Assembly: GCA_031273985.1 (NCBI GenBank)
Contig: JAISQV010000031.1
Location: 1 to 8,332, forward strand
Direction: 5' to 3'
Length of the DNA stretch: 8,332 nt
DNA from: Spirochaetaceae bacterium
GTDB lineage: Bacteria > Spirochaetota > Spirochaetia > Treponematales > Breznakiellaceae
Notes under the pieces: model-generated
The model's input: the letters and a program-made list of their open reading frames with translations, nothing else
What the model was told of the DNA's origin: nothing
The model's database searches: none
Position numbers and translations under genes: made by a program
Part shown: piece by piece, positions 5,905-8,332 of the stretch
Numbering within the stretch: the first letter of the stretch is position 1
Layout of the letters: each line of letters begins with the position of its first letter

Positions 5905-6960
5905 ATGTTATTGGCAATAGACTTTCCATCGTGGCTCAAGCCGGAAGTGATTCCGGGGCTTCCCCTGCGCTGGTACGGCCTGATGTACATTGTGGCCTTT
6001 ACCATAGCCTACCGGCTCTGCAAAAGGCAGATTCGGGAACGCCGTTTTCCCATGCAGGAGGACGATCTGTTCCGGCTTTTTATCTTCGGCGTAACGGGCT
6101 TGATTCTGGGCGCACGGATTCTGTCGACCCTGGTTTATGAAAGCGATCCCTTTTACCGCGAAAACCCCTGGTTCATCTTTTGGCCCTTCCGGGACGGCCA
6201 ATTCACCGGGTTTATGGGGATGAGTTACCACGGCGGGGTCCTGGGCTGCGTCCTGGGAGTGATTCTGTTCTGCATCGTGAAACATTTTGATTTCAGGGAA
6301 ATAGCCGACATGGTATGCGCCGCAATCCCCCTGGGTTACACCTTCGGCAGGCTGGGGAACTTCATCAACGGCGAACTTTATGGCCGGGTAACCCCCGGCC
6401 CCCTGGGCATGATCTTCCCCCAGGCGCAGCCCTTTTCCGCCCGTCTGGACTGGGTCAGGGAGCTGGCGGAAAAGACGGGGGTTCCCGTTCCGGGGCCCTC
6501 CGCCATGATAAACCTGCCCCGGCACCCCTCCCAGCTCTACGAAGCTTTCTTTGAGGGAATAGTGCTGTTCTGTATAGTCTGGGCCCTGCGAAACAGGAAA
6601 CCCTTCAAGGGTTTCATCACGGGGCTCTACTTTGCCGGTTATGGTTTCATCCGCTTCTTTCTTGAGTATCTTCGCGCTCCCGACGCCAACCTCGGTTATC
6701 GCATAACCCTGGCGGACAACGGCGTCCCTCCGGCACTGTTCTCCACATTCTTTAATTTTACCACCGGACAGGTTTTCTGTTTTGTCATGATAATCTGCGC
6801 CCTCATCTGGTGGATAATCGCTTCGCGGCTTCCCGGCGCGGAGGCGCCCCGGTTCTACCCCGATGCGGAGCAGATCCGGCGGGAAGCGGAGGAGGCGCGG
6901 GCCCGGGAAGCAACGCGGGAGCAGCAGCGCCGGCGCAGGCTGAGGAAGCGGCTGCGCTAG
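5905..6960 (+). CDS. lgt: Prolipoprotein diacylglyceryl transferase Lgt
   Basis: Lgt transfers the diacylglyceryl group from phosphatidylglycerol to the lipobox cysteine of prolipoproteins, the first step of lipoprotein maturation in the inner membrane. This would be important in a spirochaete rich in lipoproteins. The 351-residue protein has several membrane helices and the family hallmarks. These are SYHGGVLG around 107-114 (H109, equivalent to E. coli H103), the signature GRLGNFINGELYG at 148-160 (R149, N152, like E. coli R143, N146), HPSQLYE at 207-213, and YGFIRFFLEYLR at 246-257 (R250, like E. coli R239). It is longer than E. coli Lgt (about 291 residues). The extra length comes from a loop before HPSQLYE (about 172-204) and a highly charged, Arg-rich cytoplasmic tail (about 315-351). 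The ATG at 5905 follows GAGGG by four bases and lies 18 nt after the fapA stop. All catalytic residues are present, so it should be active. Confidence 0.96.
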   Translation: MLLAIDFPSWLKPEVIPGLPLRWYGLMYIVAFTIAYRLCKRQIRERRFPMQEDDLFRLFIFGVTGLILGARILSTLVYESDPFYRENPWFIFWPFRDGQFTGFMGMSYHGGVLGCVLGVILFCIVKHFDFREIADMVCAAIPLGYTFGRLGNFINGELYGRVTPGPLGMIFPQAQPFSARLDWVRELAEKTGVPVPGPSAMINLPRHPSQLYEAFFEGIVLFCIVWALRNRKPFKGFITGLYFAGYGFIRFFLEYLRAPDANLGYRITLADNGVPPALFSTFFNFTTGQVFCFVMIICALIWWIIASRLPGAEAPRFYPDAEQIRREAEEARAREATREQQRRRRLRKRLR

Positions 6961-6963
6961 TAC

Positions 6964-6977
6964 GGAGCGGGGGGTGG
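6964..6977 (+). promoter_or_regulatory. Ribosome-binding region of thrC (start choice ambiguous)
   Basis: GGAG at 6964-6967 is followed by a G-rich run to 6977. GGAG suits a GTG start at 6974 (six-base gap), while the G-run suits the ATG at 6980. The two starts are in frame and differ by two residues. The ATG is preferred because family members begin with MK-Y-type sequence. Confidence 0.5.
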
Positions 6978-6979
6978 AC

Positions 6980-8332
6980 ATGAAATACTACAGTACCAGA
7001 AACCGGAACGAACCGGTTAATTTTGCGGAGGCGGCGCTGACGGGGCTGGCCCCGGACGGCGGGCTCTTTGTCCCCGGTGAGATACCCTCTTTTCCGGCGG
7101 CGGTAAAATCCTCTTTGGGGACCATGGATTTTCGGGACATAGCCCTTGAGACGATAAGGCCCTATGTGCGGGAGGATATTCCCGATGCGGTGCTGGCCGA
7201 TTTGATCCAGAGCGCCTATCCCTTCGGGGCTCCCCTCGTGGAGGCCGGAGACCGCCTAGTGCTGGAACTCTTTCACGGCCCCACCGCGGCCTTCAAGGAT
7301 TTCGGCGCCCGCTTCATGGCCAGGGCCTTTTCCTACCTCCGCCGCCACGAAGACAGGCCCCTGCGTATCCTGGTGGCGACCTCCGGCGACACCGGCGGCG
7401 CCGTGGCGGACGGCTTTTTCGGGGTGGAGGGCATCTCCGTAACGGTGCTCTACCCCAGGGGCCGGGTAACGCCGCTGCAGGAACGGCAGATCGCCGCCCT
7501 GGGGGGGAACATAGACGCCCTGGCCGTGGAGGGGAGTTTTGACGATTGTCAGGCCCTGGTCAAGGCGGCCTTCGCCGATGAGGCGCTCCGGAAGCGGCTC
7601 GTCCTTTCCTCGGCAAATTCGATCAATGTGGCCCGCCTCATCCCCCAGGCGGTGTACTACGCCGCCGCTTCGGGCAGGGCCTTCGCCGGGCTTGTGGACG
7701 GGGACGGCGCGGCGACGCCCCGGATTCCCGGCTCAGGCCCCGCCGCCCGGAGCCGCATGAAGGGCCGGGAGCCTGTCATGGCGGTGCCGTCGGGGAATTT
7801 CGGGAATCTTACCGCCGGCCTCTACGCCAAAGAGATGGGCGCGCCCATAGCTTTTTTCATAGCCGCCACCAACATCAACAAAACAGTGCCGGACTATCTG
7901 GAAAGCGGCGTCTATGAGGCCCGGACTTCGCAGGCAACGATCTCCAACGCCATGGACGTGGGGGCCCCCAGCAATTTTGAGCGCATGGCCGCCCACTGGA
8001 GCTGGGAAACAATGCGTTTTCTTGTCCGGGGCGCCTCGGTTACGGACGGCGAAACCCGCGAGACGATAGAAAGGGTACATCAGGATCACGGTTACTACCT
8101 CGATCCCCACGGCGCGGTGGGCTTGAAGGCGGCGGATTTACTGGCGGGCGCCCTGGGCGGGGCCGGGCCCCTCGCCGTTCTGGCCACGGCCCATCCGGCA
8201 AAATTCTCTGAGACCGTGGAGCCCCTCACCGGCCCCGTTCCCGTGCCGGACTCCCTGCGCCGGGTCATGGACCGGGAGCCCCGGAGCCGGGTGATACCGG
8301 CGGACTCAGGCGTCCTGCGGGAGCTGCTGTAA
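6980..8332 (+). CDS. thrC: Threonine synthase (PLP-dependent)
   Basis: ThrC converts O-phospho-L-homoserine to L-threonine and phosphate in the cytosol, the last step of threonine synthesis. The 450-residue product starts MKYYSTRN, as fold-type II threonine synthases of the E. coli/yeast type do. The PLP lysine is K106 in the sequence TAAFKDFGARF. PLP-phosphate and substrate motifs SGDTGG (135-140), SANSIN (211-216), SGNFGN (271-276), the MDVGAPSNFER block (325-335) and HPAKF (405-409) are all intact, so the enzyme should work. One oddity is a Gly/Ala/Arg-rich stretch of about 25-30 residues (about 232-262) inserted before EPVMAVPSGNFGN, where related enzymes have a short linker. The ATG at 6980 is chosen over the in-frame GTG at 6974 on family N-terminus. 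The gene follows lgt by about 19 nt and likely shares its transcript; no attenuator or leader peptide is visible in the gap. The stop codon is the last three bases of the window. Confidence 0.96.
   Translation: MKYYSTRNRNEPVNFAEAALTGLAPDGGLFVPGEIPSFPAAVKSSLGTMDFRDIALETIRPYVREDIPDAVLADLIQSAYPFGAPLVEAGDRLVLELFHGPTAAFKDFGARFMARAFSYLRRHEDRPLRILVATSGDTGGAVADGFFGVEGISVTVLYPRGRVTPLQERQIAALGGNIDALAVEGSFDDCQALVKAAFADEALRKRLVLSSANSINVARLIPQAVYYAAASGRAFAGLVDGDGAATPRIPGSGPAARSRMKGREPVMAVPSGNFGNLTAGLYAKEMGAPIAFFIAATNINKTVPDYLESGVYEARTSQATISNAMDVGAPSNFERMAAHWSWETMRFLVRGASVTDGETRETIERVHQDHGYYLDPHGAVGLKAADLLAGALGGAGPLAVLATAHPAKFSETVEPLTGPVPVPDSLRRVMDREPRSRVIPADSGVLRELL

Noticed and set aside
6961..6979. Threonine attenuator or riboswitch ahead of thrC
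   Set aside because: The gap after lgt is only about 19 nt, with no leader peptide or structured RNA; it holds just the ribosome-binding region.
5908..6981. 357-codon open frame on the minus strand covering lgt
   Set aside because: It is almost exactly antisense to lgt, whose catalytic motifs are intact. The antisense product has no family features and no ribosome-binding site of note.

Overview
The window is a GC-rich bacterial segment (by eye about 60% G+C) in which every recognisable gene lies on the + strand. Gene content and order suggest a spirochaete, most plausibly a Treponema-like member of the Spirochaetales. The order is larC, a small membrane protein, a MinD/ParA-type ATPase, a very long FapA/DUF342 protein, lgt and thrC. 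This placement is an inference from gene families, repeat style and GC richness; no rRNA or other phylogenetic marker is present, so only the 'bacterium' level is secure.

Layout. Positions 1-1026 hold the C-terminal part of LarC, the nickel-pincer-cofactor protein, which enters from the left already in frame. Positions 1027-1445 are non-coding and unusual. They contain an A/G-rich repeat block (about 1067-1200) built on a perfect 20-nt direct repeat with a 49-nt period. Next to it is a very GC-rich array of four back-to-back perfect hairpins (1239-1370). A good sigma70-type promoter follows (TTGAAA, 17 nt, TAGAAT; 1411-1439).

From that promoter a likely operon runs to the end of the window. 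It starts with a roughly four-helix membrane protein of unknown function (1446-1928). A MinD-like ATPase with a C-terminal helical tail follows (1928-3073), joined by a one-base TAATG overlap. Next come the 933-residue FapA-family protein (3085-5886), prolipoprotein diacylglyceryl transferase Lgt (5905-6960) and threonine synthase ThrC (6980-8332, ending exactly at the window edge). Gaps between these genes are about 20 nt or less and I see no internal terminator.

How they may work together. The membrane protein, MinD-like ATPase and FapA-family protein look like a functional unit: a membrane partner, a nucleotide-driven positioning switch, and a large beta-helical protein of a family linked to flagellar assembly and polar organisation in Vibrio. 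Lgt (lipoprotein lipidation) and ThrC (last step of threonine synthesis) look like housekeeping genes carried in the same transcript. The best candidate for something undescribed is the three-gene unit. Within it, the FapA-family protein appears to carry three copies of the usual FapA N-terminal domain set before a single C-terminal beta-helix.
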